From positions 1 to 64,000 of the forward strand of contig CAVSND010000018.1 in the NCBI GenBank assembly GCA_963729215.1: a DNA stretch of 64,000 nt, given 5' to 3'. The translations under genes and the position numbers were made by a program. Under the pieces are notes generated by a model. The model did no database searches and was not told the DNA's origin. It saw only the letters and a program-made list of their open reading frames with translations. This document shows, in pieces, positions 1 to 9,782 of the stretch (the stretch's first letter is position 1; the number at the start of each line of letters is the position of its first letter). The DNA comes from CAVQJU01 sp963729215 (GTDB lineage Bacteria; Acidobacteriota; Vicinamibacteria; Vicinamibacterales; CAVVIG01).

Positions 1-435
1 AACTGCTGGAACTTCTGTCCCATGAGCTCGGGCGAGACGAGTGCTTCTTGTCCCACGCGTCCGCGAGCACGAGGTAGTCCGCGCCGGTGAGGCGCACCTG
101 GCCGTTGCCAACCGGCTCGTAGAGGAGATCTCCGGGCGTTCCGGATCGATTTCGCCGTCCATCACGAGCGGCATGTTGACGTAGTGAAGCCCCATCGCTC
201 CCGCATCCGGCCCGCTGACGCAGCCGAACGCGAGGCCGTACCCTGCCGCTTCAGCCGCGGCGACGCTCCTGTACGGCTCGGTGATCTGGCGAACCAGTTT
301 CACCAGTGCGCTCGGCGCCGGGCCGCCGTGGTCGTGTTCGTCCGCGGCATGCGCGCGCGAGACGGACAGGCTCGCGACGGCGAGCGTGCCGACAACGGCA
401 AACGTGAATCGTGTGGCGAGTCCTCGAACGGTCAT
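1..435 (-). CDS. Conserved secreted protein of unknown function, cut by window edge and frameshifted twice
   Basis: The ATG at 435 follows a GGAGG site and opens a cleavable signal peptide (hydrophobic run, then SRAHA). The mature part contains GYGLAFGCVSG and LHYVNMPLVMDGEID, then DLLYEPVGNG, GADYLVLADAWD and PELMGQKF. I recognise this block order from uncharacterised exported bacterial proteins, but know of no function. The blocks lie in three different frames. One change is near 128-135 (after the PE of the DGEID block) and another near 45-55, each equivalent to one missing base. Two breaks in 100 bases beside a contig edge suggest low-quality sequence rather than a true pseudogene. The C-terminus lies outside the window. 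Confidence 0.6.
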   Translation of the reverse strand, partial: MTVRGLATRFTFAVVGTLAVASLSVSRAHAADEHDHGGPAPSALVKLVRQITEPYRSVAAAEAAGYGLAFGCVSGPDAGAMGLHYVNMPLVMDGEIDPERPEISSTSRLATARCASPARTTSCSRTRGTRSTRLARAHGTEVPAV

Positions 436-473
436 AACAGCCTCCATCGACGGACATTGCCGTCGTGAATGAC

Positions 474-516
474 GCGTCGCACCGGCACTGAAGCGCCGGC
501 CGGGTTCGTGCGACGC
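474..516. terminator. Inverted repeat between two minus-strand genes
   Basis: A perfect 9-bp inverted repeat, GCGTCGCAC (474-482) with GTGCGACGC (508-516), encloses a weaker inner CGGC/GCCG pairing. It lies downstream of the kinase gene stop and just upstream of the edge gene. No T-run follows on either strand, so it may be a weak terminator or a protein-binding palindrome. The rest of 436-618 holds nothing else I can recognise. Confidence 0.35.
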
Positions 517-618
517 TAACATCTGATCAACCCCGCACTCTGAATATCGAAATGTATTCACGAAAGACGACACGCGCCCTCCAATCACGCCGGAGGAGCG
601 GCGCCCGCGCCGGAAAGG

Positions 619-3162
619 TCAGCGAGCGCTGGTGGATGGCTGAGCGTGCGGAGAGGAGTGATGCAGGATCGCGAGCCGCGCGCGGTTGGCGGCACGCTCG
701 CGCCCCTGAATCCCGGGAACCGGCATGAGCCCGTGGTCGGCGGCGACCATCAGCGGTTCCGCTTCGGCGTACCGTTTCTGCGCCGCGAGGGCTGCGCCAA
801 GGAGGCTTTGCGTTTGCGCGATGCGCCAATCGCCTGGCGGATACCGTTTCTCGCGCGCGCTCAGTACTGCACGGAGTGAGGGTTCCGTCGCCGCGCCGTC
901 ACCGCGGGCGATACGAACGCGCGCGAGATTGGTGGTGAAGTCAAGCACGCGAGGGTGGTCGCTTCCGAGTTGTGGCTCGGCGACGCGCAGGGATTCTTCG
1001 AGCAGCGTCTGCGCTTCCGCGAGCCGGCCGCGCCACTCTTCGGCCACCGCCAGGCTGTTCAGCGACTGTGCGTACTCGAGTCCGTTGGGACCGAACACGC
1101 GCCGATAGATATCAGCCGATTCCCGAAGCAACGCTTCGCCTCCATCGGCGTCGCCTTGCAGCAGCAGCAGTTGCGCAAGCGTCCCTTTTGCCGCGGCACT
1201 GTTCGGGTGGTCCGGCCCGAGCATGTGCACAGTCGTCGCCACGTTCTGCCGCAGGAACGGATCAGCGCCGGCCAGATCGCCGCGCTGCATCAGCAGGCGT
1301 CCGAGTTCGGCCTTGCTCGTCGCCGTTTCACGGTGCTCTTCGCCAAACACCTTGCGTCGAATGGCGAGCGATTCGCGGATGGCGGGTTCGGCCTCGTCCG
1401 CACGTCCGCTCTCCGTCAGTACACGCGCCAGCTCGATGAGCGTGACGGCAACGTCCTTGTGCTCCGGACCGAGCAGCCGGCGACGCATGACGAGGCTCTC
1501 GCGCAGCAGCGGCTCGGCGGCCGGGAGGTTCCCCTGTTCGCGGTACAGCACGCCCAGATCGTTGAGGCTCTGCGCCAGCGTCGCGTGGCCAGCGCCGAAG
1601 GCGGCACGTCCGAGCGCGAGCGCGCGTTCGAGCAACGGGAGCGCCTTTGGATACAATCCCATCCGCAGGTAGGTGCGGCCGACCATGGTCAACATCCGCG
1701 CCTGGAGCTCCGGCTCGCCCGTCATCTCCTTGTCGATTCGCTGCACCGCCAGGTCCAGCGGGCTTTGCGCGTCGGGATCATTGGGATCCGGGGTCCGATA
1801 GGGGTCCGCGCTCGTGAGCAGGCCGATCAGCAGGTCGCTGACTCTCGAGGACCGGGCGGCCTCCTGCCGTGCGCGGTCCCGTTCGGTTGACAGACGGACC
1901 GTGTAGAACACCACGAGGGCACTGACCAACGCCACGATGATCGTGGCAGCACCAAGCACGTGATAGTGACGGCGCACGAACTTGGCGGCGCGGTATCCGA
2001 ACGCGTCGCCCCGCGCAGCGATCGGCAGATGCTCGAGGTAGCGATGGAGGTCGTCTGCAAACGCGGCGACCGACGCGTAGCGCTCGGCGGGATTGCGCTT
2101 GAGCGCCTTCGCGAGAATCGTTTCGAGATCGCCCTGCAGCACCCGATGCAGGCGATCGGGCGTCATCCCGCGTGCGGCGGCACGCGCGGTGACGTCGTCG
2201 TCATTCGCTCTGACGCGCACGGCAGCCGACAGCCGCAGCGGTTCGCGGTCGGTGATCGCCCGGACGAAGTCCGCCGACGTTTGCGTCTGGACGCCGGTCG
2301 GATGCCGGCCGGTCAGAAGCTCGAACAGCACGACGCCAAGCGCGTAGACGTCTGTCGCGGTGGTAATCGGGCCCCCGGTCAGCTGCTCAGGCGCCGCGTA
2401 CCTCGGCGTCAGCGCGACGTCGCCTTCGTGCGTCAGCATGGTGACGGCCGGGCTCGCACGGTCGCCTTCGAGCAGCTTCGCGATGCCGAAGTCGAGCAGC
2501 TTGACCGTCCCGTCGGTCGTCACGAGCACGTTCGGCGGCTTGAGGTCGCGGTGGACGATCAGGTTCGCGTGCGCGTGGGCAACGGCCGCCTGTACATCCA
2601 GAAACAGGCGAATCCGTTCGTCGACCGGGCTTTTCCGGTCGTCGCAATACCGATCGATGGGACGGCCGTCGACATACTCGAGTACGAGATAGGGCTGTCC
2701 CGTCACTGACAAGCCGGCGTCGATGAGCCGGCCGATATGCGGATGCGTCAGCCGCGCCAGGATCGTGCCTTCGCGCCTGAACCGTTTCTCGGCCGAGCGC
2801 CCGAGCAGCGCAGCATTCAGCAGCTTGACCGCGGCATAGCCCGTGAACCGGCCGTCGCTACGCTCGGCGAGCCAGACACTGCCCATCCCACCGTGGCCGA
2901 TCGGCGACACCAGGGTATACGGGCCGAAGGACAACCCGGCCAGCGTGGCTTCGGGAGGGTGGATCACGGGCGGCGAGGCCAGAAACCCCTCCGCCGTCAA
3001 CAGGTGGTGCTCGGTCAGGAGCGCCCGGACGTCCGCGGCCGTCAGCGGATCTTCGACGCCGAGCACCTCGAGGTACTTGTCACGCTCGGTCGTCGTCAGG
3101 TCCAGTAATCGATCGAGATGCGGACTGGCACGCTGCCAGCGGTCGGGGCTGATCGCGCTCAT
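619..3162 (-). CDS. Transmembrane Ser/Thr protein kinase with TPR sensor domain
   Basis: 847 residues. An N-terminal linker (1-75) is followed by a complete Hanks-type kinase domain: Gly-loop GHGGMG at 89-94, Lys113 in AAVKLL, catalytic HRDLKPPN at 204-211, DFG at 224-226 and AAPEQ at 256-260. A single membrane segment sits near 405-430. The rest is a run of about 42-residue kinesin-light-chain-type TPRs (LGPEHKD, FGEEHRE, LGPDHPN, LGSDHPR spacers), presumably facing the periplasm as a protein-binding sensor. This architecture is typical of Acidobacteriota and Planctomycetes. The start is 48 bp downstream of an ECF sigma gene in the same direction. That pairing is recurrent for these kinases and suggests that the kinase tunes the sigma factor. 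All catalytic residues are present. Confidence 0.93.
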   Translation of the reverse strand: MSAISPDRWQRASPHLDRLLDLTTTERDKYLEVLGVEDPLTAADVRALLTEHHLLTAEGFLASPPVIHPPEATLAGLSFGPYTLVSPIGHGGMGSVWLAERSDGRFTGYAAVKLLNAALLGRSAEKRFRREGTILARLTHPHIGRLIDAGLSVTGQPYLVLEYVDGRPIDRYCDDRKSPVDERIRLFLDVQAAVAHAHANLIVHRDLKPPNVLVTTDGTVKLLDFGIAKLLEGDRASPAVTMLTHEGDVALTPRYAAPEQLTGGPITTATDVYALGVVLFELLTGRHPTGVQTQTSADFVRAITDREPLRLSAAVRVRANDDDVTARAAARGMTPDRLHRVLQGDLETILAKALKRNPAERYASVAAFADDLHRYLEHLPIAARGDAFGYRAAKFVRRHYHVLGAATIIVALVSALVVFYTVRLSTERDRARQEAARSSRVSDLLIGLLTSADPYRTPDPNDPDAQSPLDLAVQRIDKEMTGEPELQARMLTMVGRTYLRMGLYPKALPLLERALALGRAAFGAGHATLAQSLNDLGVLYREQGNLPAAEPLLRESLVMRRRLLGPEHKDVAVTLIELARVLTESGRADEAEPAIRESLAIRRKVFGEEHRETATSKAELGRLLMQRGDLAGADPFLRQNVATTVHMLGPDHPNSAAAKGTLAQLLLLQGDADGGEALLRESADIYRRVFGPNGLEYAQSLNSLAVAEEWRGRLAEAQTLLEESLRVAEPQLGSDHPRVLDFTTNLARVRIARGDGAATEPSLRAVLSAREKRYPPGDWRIAQTQSLLGAALAAQKRYAEAEPLMVAADHGLMPVPGIQGRERAANRARLAILHHSSPHAQPSTSAR

Positions 3163-3210
3163 GTCTGCCTGCTCGATCAGTAGATCGGAAACGCCGGTCG
3201 AAACCCGACA

Positions 3211-3780
3211 TCACGCCAGAGATGTATCATTTCGGAGCACCTGGTGCAGGTAAATCCGGGCCTTCTGCCAGTCGCGCTGAACCGTGCGCTCCGAAACCGC
3301 CATCATCGACCCAATCTCCGCGAACGAGAACCCGCCGAAGAATTTCAGGTCAACGACGCGGGCCAGGGCGGGGTCGGTGACTTCGAGCTCGTCGAGGGCG
3401 CTGCTCAGGCGCGTCAATTCGTCCGGGTCGGCGAGGGCCTCGGCGATGTCCGTCGAAAGCGACGTGATCTCGAACTCGCCGCCTCGTTTCTGGGCCTGGC
3501 GCCGCCGGGCGTAGTCGATGATCAGCCCGCGCATCGCCCGGGCCGCGTAGCCCATGAAGCGGTTGCGATCAGGAAACGTGACGCCCTCGCGATCCGAGAT
3601 GTCCAGGTACGCCTCGTGCAACAGGGTAGTCGCGCCAAGCGTCATGCCCGCTGCCCGTTTTGACAGCTCGCGCCGTGCCATGCGATGCAACTCGTCGTAG
3701 AGCGCGGAGAAGAGCTGGTCCGCGGCGGCGCGATCGCCTTGCTCGGCGGAAGCGATGAGTGACGACAGTGCGGTGTTCAT
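3211..3780 (-). CDS. ECF-type RNA polymerase sigma factor (TIGR02999-like)
   Basis: 189 residues from the ATG at 3780. The frame stays open upstream, but conserved sequence begins here. Region 2 shows QLFSALYDELHRMARREL and RFMGYAARAMRGLIIDYARRR, the pattern of the Sigma70_ECF (PF07638) group. Region 4 is a helix-turn-helix, FAEIGSMMAVSERTVQRDW, that would contact the -35 element. No anti-sigma gene is adjacent. The only partner is the Ser/Thr kinase immediately downstream, which fits kinase-linked ECF groups. The 135-bp space to the divergent lipoprotein gene should carry both promoters, though I see no convincing boxes there. Confidence 0.88.
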   Translation of the reverse strand: MNTALSSLIASAEQGDRAAADQLFSALYDELHRMARRELSKRAAGMTLGATTLLHEAYLDISDREGVTFPDRNRFMGYAARAMRGLIIDYARRRQAQKRGGEFEITSLSTDIAEALADPDELTRLSSALDELEVTDPALARVVDLKFFGGFSFAEIGSMMAVSERTVQRDWQKARIYLHQVLRNDTSLA

Positions 3781-3915
3781 GGACCTGCCGGCAGAGCCGG
3801 GGCGAAGCGTACCACGGCCGAGCCAGCCCTCCAATAGCATTTGGAGAGCTTCGATGACAGTCGTGGCGAAAATCGTTGAAAACTCGGGTATGGTGTGGCT
3901 CATCCATTCAGGACC

Positions 3916-4816
3916 ATGAGGCCGATGTTCACACGTGGATGCGCCGTGTTACTTCTGATTTTCGCGTCGGCGTGTACCGACAGCAACACGCCGACCGCCC
4001 CTGGTGCCACGACTCCTTCTTCAGTCAGCGTCAACTGCCAAACCACGACGCTCACGACCGGGGGGCAGACGCAGTGTTCATCGACGGCCGTCCTGTCGAA
4101 CGGCACGAGCCAGGACCAGACGTTGGCGTCGCAATGGAGTTCGAGCAACACCAGCGTCGCTTCAGTCAGCGCGACCGGTCTTGTCACGGCTGTCTCCAGC
4201 GGGTCCACGACCATCGTCGCAACATTTCAGGGGCTTCAGGGCGCAAGAGCCGTCGTCGTCGCACCGCCGGCGACTTTCACTTTGACCGGCACGTTGACGG
4301 ACGGCACCTCGCACGGCATCCTGCCCAACATCACCGTTCAGATAGTGTCCGGAACGAACGCGGGCAAGTCGGCTGTCACCGACAGCAGTGGCAATTACGC
4401 GATGAGCGGGCTGTCGGCGGGCACGTTCACGTTGTCAGTGTCAGCGACCAGCTATCTGACGACGACGCAGCAAATCACGCTCTCGGCGAACACGCGCGTT
4501 GACCTCGTTCTGCAGCGTGCCACGATTTCTATCTCTCACAGTCTCCTGCAACGATTCCACCCTCGCGTACCGCTTCAGCACAACGCGGTGTACGGCGACG
4601 GCGCACTACTCGGACGGCAGCAGTGCGGTGCCGGCAAGCGGTGTCACCTGGCAATCGTCCAACACAGCTGCCGCGATAGTGGATTCGACCGGGCTCGTCA
4701 CGACCGTAGCCATTGGTCCAAAAACCGCCTTGATCACTGCGGCATTCCAGGGTCTGAGCGCGTCATTCCAGCTGACGCTCAAAGGGTGCGGGATTATCGT
4801 CCCGTTTTGTCCGTAG
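3916..4816 (+). CDS. Ig-like (Big_2/CarboxypepD_reg-type) lipoprotein, frameshifted
   Basis: The ATG at 3916 follows AGGA and starts a signal peptide ending in FASAC, a lipobox-like site with Cys20. A first bacterial-Ig repeat follows (WSSSNTSVASVSATGLVTA, then STTIVATFQG). Next comes a carboxypeptidase-regulatory-like fold (LTGTLTDGT, then VTDSSGNYAMSGLSAGTFTLSVSA) and a second Ig repeat (VTWQSSNTAAAIVDSTGLVT, then ALITAAFQG). The second Ig repeat is in the +1 frame relative to the first part, with the shift near 4530-4545. Both halves are well formed, so one extra base is the simplest explanation. The product is likely a surface-anchored adhesion or scaffold protein. The 3' end overlaps the convergent ABC ATPase gene by 23 bp. 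Confidence 0.72.
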
Positions 4817-5835
4817 GATTCGCGCCCAGCCTGCTTCCGTCCCGCTGGTCGAAGATGTGCAGCTTGTCTGGCGGCAGCGTGATGAAGACCTCAGCACCTA
4901 TGGCGGGCGGCACGGAACCGCTGACGACGGCGAGCAGCGGAGTCTTCGACCCATCCAGATGCAGGTGCAGCACGTAATCAGGCCCGCGCGGCTCGACGAG
5001 GTCTACGGTCGCGCGCCGTGCTCCTTCTGTCCCGACTCGCACGTCCTGCGGGCGAATGCCAGCGACCGCGCCAGCCGGGGCCTCTATTCCTGCGACGTCG
5101 GCAGGCAGCAGGTTCATCGCCGGCGCGCCGATGAAGCGCGCGACGAACGTATTGGCAGGCGCGGCGTAGATTTCGAGCGGTGGCGCCACCTGCTCGAGCG
5201 CACCGTCGCGCATGACGGCGATACGGCCGCTCAGCGTCATCGCCTCTTCCTGATCGTGCGTCACGTAGACGACGGTTATGCCCAGCTGCCGGTGAAGCCG
5301 GCGCAGTTCCGCGCGCGCCTGGGCGCGAAGCGACGGGTCGAGGTTCGAGAGCGGCTCGTCCAGGAGAAACGCATTTGCCTTCCGGGCGATCGCACGGCCC
5401 AACGCGACGCGCTGCCGCTGTCCGCCTGACAATTGGGCCGGACGCCGGTCGAGGATGTCTTCGATGTCGAGCGCCTCCAGCGACAGACGCGACTTGTTTC
5501 GCAATCGTGGCCGCGTCCGTTCGCCGAACCTTCAACCCGTAGGCCAGGTTGTCGCGCACGCTCATGTGCGGATAGAGCGCGTAGCTTTGAAACACCATCG
5601 CGAGGTCTCGACGCTGCGGCGGCTGCGCGGTCACGTCGGCGTCGCCGATCACAATGCGGCCGTCCGTCGGCGTTTCAAGGCCGGCAATCAATCGAAGCAG
5701 CGTGCTCTTGCCGCATCCCGAGGGGCCGACCAGCACCAGGAACTCTCCATCCTCGATGCGAAGGTCGAGATGACGGATCGCGACGTGGCCGTTGGGATAG
5801 GTCTTGGAGAGTCCATCCAGCGTGATCGCGGCCAC
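4794..5835 (-). CDS. Sugar ABC transporter ATP-binding protein (MalK/UgpC/SugC type), frameshifted
   Basis: Cytoplasmic ATPase of the importer encoded just upstream. The first part has Walker A GPSGCGKST and the Q-loop MVFQSYALYPHMSVRDNLAYG. The second part has the signature LSGGQRQRVALGRAIAR, Walker B AFLLDEPLSNLD and the switch VTHDQEEAMTLS. A TOBE-type regulatory domain ends the protein (AGIRPQDVRVG). The two parts are in different frames, joined near 5480-5500 between AATIAKQVAS and LEALDIEDIL. Net shift is one base. Every ATPase motif is present, so the gene is probably intact and the shift an assembly error. Total about 347 residues, normal for the family. Confidence 0.85.
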
Positions 5836-5839
5836 GGGC

Positions 5840-6664
5840 TCACCCTTTCGTGGCGCCGACGGTCAGGCCAGCGACAATGCGGCGTTGACACGCCAGGACG
5901 AGCAGCGCGACGGGGATCGTCGCCAGCACCGTCGCCGCCAGCACCTCGCCCCATGGCACCTGGTAGCGGCCGCGGAACAGCATGATCGCAACCGGAACCG
6001 TGTAGCGGTCGGGACCGAGCGTGAACGAGAGCGCGAAGAGAAACTCGTTCCAGCAGTAGAGGAACGTCAGAATCGCCGTGCTCGCGACTCCTGGCGCGGC
6101 CAGGGGCAGCACCACGTCGCGCAGCGTCCTCATCCGCGTGGCGCCGTCCAGCATCGCCGCCTCTTCGAGATCCCGCGGAAGCTGGCGGAAGAACCCCGTC
6201 AGCAGCCAGATGGCGAGCGGCATCGAGAAGGTCAGGTACGGAAGCACCAGCCCGGGATAGGTGTTCAGAAGCCGAAGCTCGCGAAGGATCAAGAACAGCG
6301 GCGGCACGATCGAGATCTGCGGAAACATGGAGACGGCGAGAACACCCGCGAGCAGCAGGCCCTTGCCACGCATTGGCAGCCGGGCCAGCGAGTACGCGCA
6401 CAGCGCCGCCACCGGCACCGCAACGATCGTCGTGAGCCCGGAGACGAGGAGGGAATTGCGAATGGGAACGAGGAAATCGCGCTCGTCAAAGAGTGCGCGG
6501 TAGTGCTCGAGCGTGACCGCGGCCGGGATGAGCTGATGCGACTCGAACAGCCGCGACTCCGGCATCAGCGACGCGGCGACCATCCAGTAAATCGGGAAGA
6601 GCGACGCGGCCAAAAGCAGCGCGCCGGCGATCGCCAGGACAACGGCCGCCGGTCGAGCGCTCAC
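5840..6664 (-). CDS. Carbohydrate ABC transporter permease (MalG/SugB type)
   Basis: 274 residues with about six membrane spans. The cytoplasmic EAA loop is clear (LEEAAMLDGATRMRTLRDVV), as is a typical MalG N-terminus (FPIYWMVAASL). I take the GTG at 6664 as start because it overlaps the TGA of the upstream permease as GTGA, indicating translational coupling. The gene is third in the order binding protein, permease, permease, ATPase. That is the order of the mycobacterial LpqY-SugABC trehalose importer and of many maltose/oligosaccharide systems. The substrate cannot be fixed from sequence. Confidence 0.88.
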   Translation of the reverse strand: MSARPAAVVLAIAGALLLAASLFPIYWMVAASLMPESRLFESHQLIPAAVTLEHYRALFDERDFLVPIRNSLLVSGLTTIVAVPVAALCAYSLARLPMRGKGLLLAGVLAVSMFPQISIVPPLFLILRELRLLNTYPGLVLPYLTFSMPLAIWLLTGFFRQLPRDLEEAAMLDGATRMRTLRDVVLPLAAPGVASTAILTFLYCWNEFLFALSFTLGPDRYTVPVAIMLFRGRYQVPWGEVLAATVLATIPVALLVLACQRRIVAGLTVGATKG

Positions 6665-7572
6665 GATCCGGCTCCGCTCAGGGAGCGCCGGAGGGCCCGC
6701 ACCCACACGAGGGCGAAGGCGAAGGTCAGCAGAAAAACCGTCACCGACAGGGCGGATCCGTATCCGAAGCGCAGGCGCTGCATCAGCGCGATAAACGCGT
6801 ACAGCGACAGCGGCTCCGTTGACGTGCCCGGGCCGCCGCCCGTGATCACGTACGCCAGATCGAACAGCCGCAAGGCATCGAGCATCCGAAATGCCCCGGC
6901 GACGACAAGGGAGGGCGTAAGAAGCGGCAGCGTGATTGTGATGAAACCCCTGAGGGGGCTCGCGCCGTCCATCCGCGCCGCTTCGGCGAGCGTGGGGTCG
7001 ATCGTCTCAAGGCCCGCCAGAAGCAGGATGGCCACAAAGGGTGTGGTCTTCCACACGTCGGCGGCAATGATCGGAACCCAGGCGGCGAAGGGGTGAACAA
7101 ACCAGTCGAACGCAGGGCCAACCAGCCCGGACGCCTGAAACGCCGCCGCCAGGATGCCGGTCCGGGCTTCGAACATGAACCGCCACAGCAAGGCCGCCAC
7201 GACGGTCGGAATCGCCCAGGGCAGCAGCGCGGAGACGCGGACGAACGCCCGGCCCCGCACGACGGAATGCATCATCACCGCGAGCGCAAGACCCAGTATG
7301 AGCTCGAGCGGCACGCTGATCAGGGCAAACGCCACGGTATGAAACAGAGCCGCGCCGAAACGCGGATCGCTGGCCGCCTCGATGAAGTTGCCGGCGCCGA
7401 TGAACGGCGTGCCCAGCCAGGGCAGGCGGAGATCGTGGACGTGCAATGCTTCCCAGCCGGTCACGGCGATCGGCACCAGCGACACGAGCAGGATGACCGC
7501 CATCGCCGGCGCAACCAGCAGCCATGCCAGCCGTCTCTCATCCCGTTCGATCGGTGCCGCCGGGCGATTCAC
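6661..7572 (-). CDS. Carbohydrate ABC transporter permease (MalF/SugA type)
   Basis: 303 residues beginning with GTG that overlaps the stop of the binding-protein gene (GTGA). The N-terminal membrane helix reads WLLVAPAMAVILLVSLVPIAV. The EAA loop is LAEAARMDGASPLRGFITI, and ITGGGPGTSTEPL before the last helices is characteristic of the MalF-like subfamily. It pairs with the MalG-like permease immediately downstream to form the membrane pore. Confidence 0.9.
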   Translation of the reverse strand: MNRPAAPIERDERRLAWLLVAPAMAVILLVSLVPIAVTGWEALHVHDLRLPWLGTPFIGAGNFIEAASDPRFGAALFHTVAFALISVPLELILGLALAVMMHSVVRGRAFVRVSALLPWAIPTVVAALLWRFMFEARTGILAAAFQASGLVGPAFDWFVHPFAAWVPIIAADVWKTTPFVAILLLAGLETIDPTLAEAARMDGASPLRGFITITLPLLTPSLVVAGAFRMLDALRLFDLAYVITGGGPGTSTEPLSLYAFIALMQRLRFGYGSALSVTVFLLTFAFALVWVRALRRSLSGAGS

Positions 7573-8840
7573 TGCGCCGGACCTTCCGTGAACAGGCCCG
7601 CGCGCGCCAGCAGCGCGCGCATCTCGCGCGCGGCGTCCTGGAGGGCCGCCGCCGGCTGCTGTTGTCCCGTCAGGGCGCGATGGATCCGCACCTGCAGAAT
7701 CTCCGACAACTCGCTGTAGACCGGCGTCGCGGGCCGCGGGACGGCCGCCTCGAGCACCTGACGAACCTGGTCGAGGGGAATCGGCAATGCCGAGGCAAGT
7801 TCGGGGCTCTCGTAAAGCGAACGGCGAGGCGGCAGCTGCGCGGTCAATCGGCTGCGCTCGACCATCTGCTCCGGCGCCGTCAGAAACGCCACGAGCTCAA
7901 AGGCAAGTGCGGGATGGGCGCTCCAGGCGTTGACGGCCAACTGGGCGCCGCCGAGCGCCGCCGCGGGCCGGCCGCCGTCGCCCGCTGGAAATGGCGCAAC
8001 GGCAAACCGCCGTGCGACGCGCGATCGTGATTCGTCCTGCAGGAGCGTCCACGCATACGGCCAGTTCCGCATGAAGGCCGCGTCACCGTTCTGGAACGCG
8101 AAGCGTACCTGCTCTTCCTGCCACGTGAGCGCGGCCGGGGGGACAATGCGATCGACGTTGACCGCGTTCGTCATGAAGGCGAGCGCGCGGATCGCCGCCG
8201 GATCGTCTACGATCACGCGCCCGTGCTGGTCGAGAATGCCGCCGCCGAACGCCGCGAGGTGCTCGAGGAAGACCGTGACGAGCCCCTCGTAGCGGGCGCC
8301 CGGCCAGACCAGCCCGAAACGTGTGGCGTCGGCCTCGCGCAGCCGAAGCGCCATCTGGCGCAGCTCGGCGAGAGAGCGTGGCGCCCGGTCGAGCAGATCC
8401 GTCCGCCAATAGAGCAACCCGACGTCGACGAACCAGGGTAACGCGTAGAGCGCGCCTTTCCAGCGGGCAGCCGCAAGCGCCGCCGGCAGGAAATCGTCGA
8501 CGCCGGCCTCGACATCGTCCAGCGGCAGAATCCATCCGGCCGCCGCAAACTCCGACATCCAGATGACGTCGAGCTGCAGAACGTCTGGCGTCGGCGCGCG
8601 GGCGTTGAGCCACTGCACGTAGAGCTGATGGCGTTGATCCGCCGAGTCAGGCGTGACCTGCAGCTCCACGCGCACGCCGGGACGCCGTTCCGCGAAGCGG
8701 GCGAGCTGGCGCCGCACCACGTCGCCCTCCGGTCCGAGCGCGCTGCCAGAGAACGTCAGCCGCGTCGTCGCGTCACGGGGTCCACAGGCGAGGGCGTATC
8801 CCACTGCGACCACAAGGCCGAGTCCCAGGACGCGTCGCAT
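7569..8840 (-). CDS. Extracellular sugar-binding lipoprotein of ABC importer
   Basis: 423 residues, family 1 solute-binding protein. The signal peptide ends ALAC, with Cys19 as the probable lipidation site, so the protein would be membrane-anchored in the periplasm. PDVLQLDVIWMSEFAAAGWI and WKGALYALPWFVDVGLLYWR are hallmarks of the maltose/trehalose/sn-glycerol-3-phosphate binding group. It is the first gene of the four-gene importer operon, with the stop overlapping the next start. I infer an oligosaccharide or trehalose-like substrate. No regulator lies next to the operon. Confidence 0.9.
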   Translation of the reverse strand: MRRVLGLGLVVAVGYALACGPRDATTRLTFSGSALGPEGDVVRRQLARFAERRPGVRVELQVTPDSADQRHQLYVQWLNARAPTPDVLQLDVIWMSEFAAAGWILPLDDVEAGVDDFLPAALAAARWKGALYALPWFVDVGLLYWRTDLLDRAPRSLAELRQMALRLREADATRFGLVWPGARYEGLVTVFLEHLAAFGGGILDQHGRVIVDDPAAIRALAFMTNAVNVDRIVPPAALTWQEEQVRFAFQNGDAAFMRNWPYAWTLLQDESRSRVARRFAVAPFPAGDGGRPAAALGGAQLAVNAWSAHPALAFELVAFLTAPEQMVERSRLTAQLPPRRSLYESPELASALPIPLDQVRQVLEAAVPRPATPVYSELSEILQVRIHRALTGQQQPAAALQDAAREMRALLARAGLFTEGPAQ

Positions 8841-8933
8841 ACGCCATCATCGCGTACTGCCTTCGACCAGGTGTGTCCACATGCGCCGAACGCACCCTCG
8901 AGGAACTCATCCGTGGATGCGGTGTGCGATTGG

Positions 8934-9725
8934 TTATTTCGCGGACGGATTCATCGACTGCCGCACGTCGACGAGAGCCTGCTGACTCACAGTCAGCGTC
9001 CCTTCCTGGGGACGGTCCAGGTCCGCGATGAGCGAGATGACCGAGGAAAACGTGACAGCCACGACGATGGCAGTGAGCGGCCGGATCGTGCCTACGAGGC
9101 CCACGTGATAGCCCATGGCGGCCAGTGACAGCACGGCAATCGTCAGCAGCGTCACCCAGATGGCGGCCGGGATGCGGTTCCGCAAGCCGGCGGTCACTCG
9201 TTTCGCATGGAGGTCAATCACCTCATTGAGCGACTGGACGAAGAGACCCACGACAATCGAATCGGGATGCTGCTGCCCGAGCGTTGTCGCTGCCGACCAC
9301 AATTCGCCTTGTATGCCTTCCGACCTCAGAATCTCGTCTGCCACGCGGCCGGATCTGACGGCTTCCAGGCGAGTATCCACGTAGGACCGGAGAAGGGCGC
9401 GAATCTCGTCGCGCCTCTCCGGGAGCAACGCCGCGCGCAGATACGTCGTCCCGATCGCGTTGGCCTCGTCCAGCACCAGCTGCTTGCGGGTATCGAAGCG
9501 CGACGAAGCCATCCCGAACGTGAACGCCAGCATGAACGCCAGCAGTCCCAGCATGGCTCCAACCATCGCGCCGACGGGCGTCTCCTTTTCACGACCTGGC
9601 TGACGGTGCCGGTAAGTTCCCAGGCGGTAGCCGCCCTCGATGGCCGCCATGACGAGCGCAACGATGACGAGAAACAAGCCCCAGAGCGGGAGGGCGTCGA
9701 GGACGGTCGTGTATTGCGTCACCAT
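8934..9725 (-). CDS. Membrane protein with bestrophin-like (DUF4239) domain
   Basis: 263 residues. An N-terminal span (LWGLFLVIVALVMAAIEGGY) is followed by a second (VGAMLGLLAFMLAFTFGMASSRF). A soluble stretch beginning LDEANAIGTTYLRAALLPE comes next, then two C-terminal spans. The motif around FMLAFTFGMA and DEANAIGTTYLRA is typical of the bestrophin-like DUF4239 group, thought to be channel-related but not well characterised in bacteria. Monocistronic, 57 bp after the next minus-strand gene. I cannot assign a substrate. Confidence 0.75.
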   Translation of the reverse strand: MVTQYTTVLDALPLWGLFLVIVALVMAAIEGGYRLGTYRHRQPGREKETPVGAMVGAMLGLLAFMLAFTFGMASSRFDTRKQLVLDEANAIGTTYLRAALLPERRDEIRALLRSYVDTRLEAVRSGRVADEILRSEGIQGELWSAATTLGQQHPDSIVVGLFVQSLNEVIDLHAKRVTAGLRNRIPAAIWVTLLTIAVLSLAAMGYHVGLVGTIRPLTAIVVAVTFSSVISLIADLDRPQEGTLTVSQQALVDVRQSMNPSAK

Positions 9726-9782
9726 GATGGCGCGGATGTTATACCGCTTTTCGGTGCTTCACTCACATGTCGCGAGCAGCTC

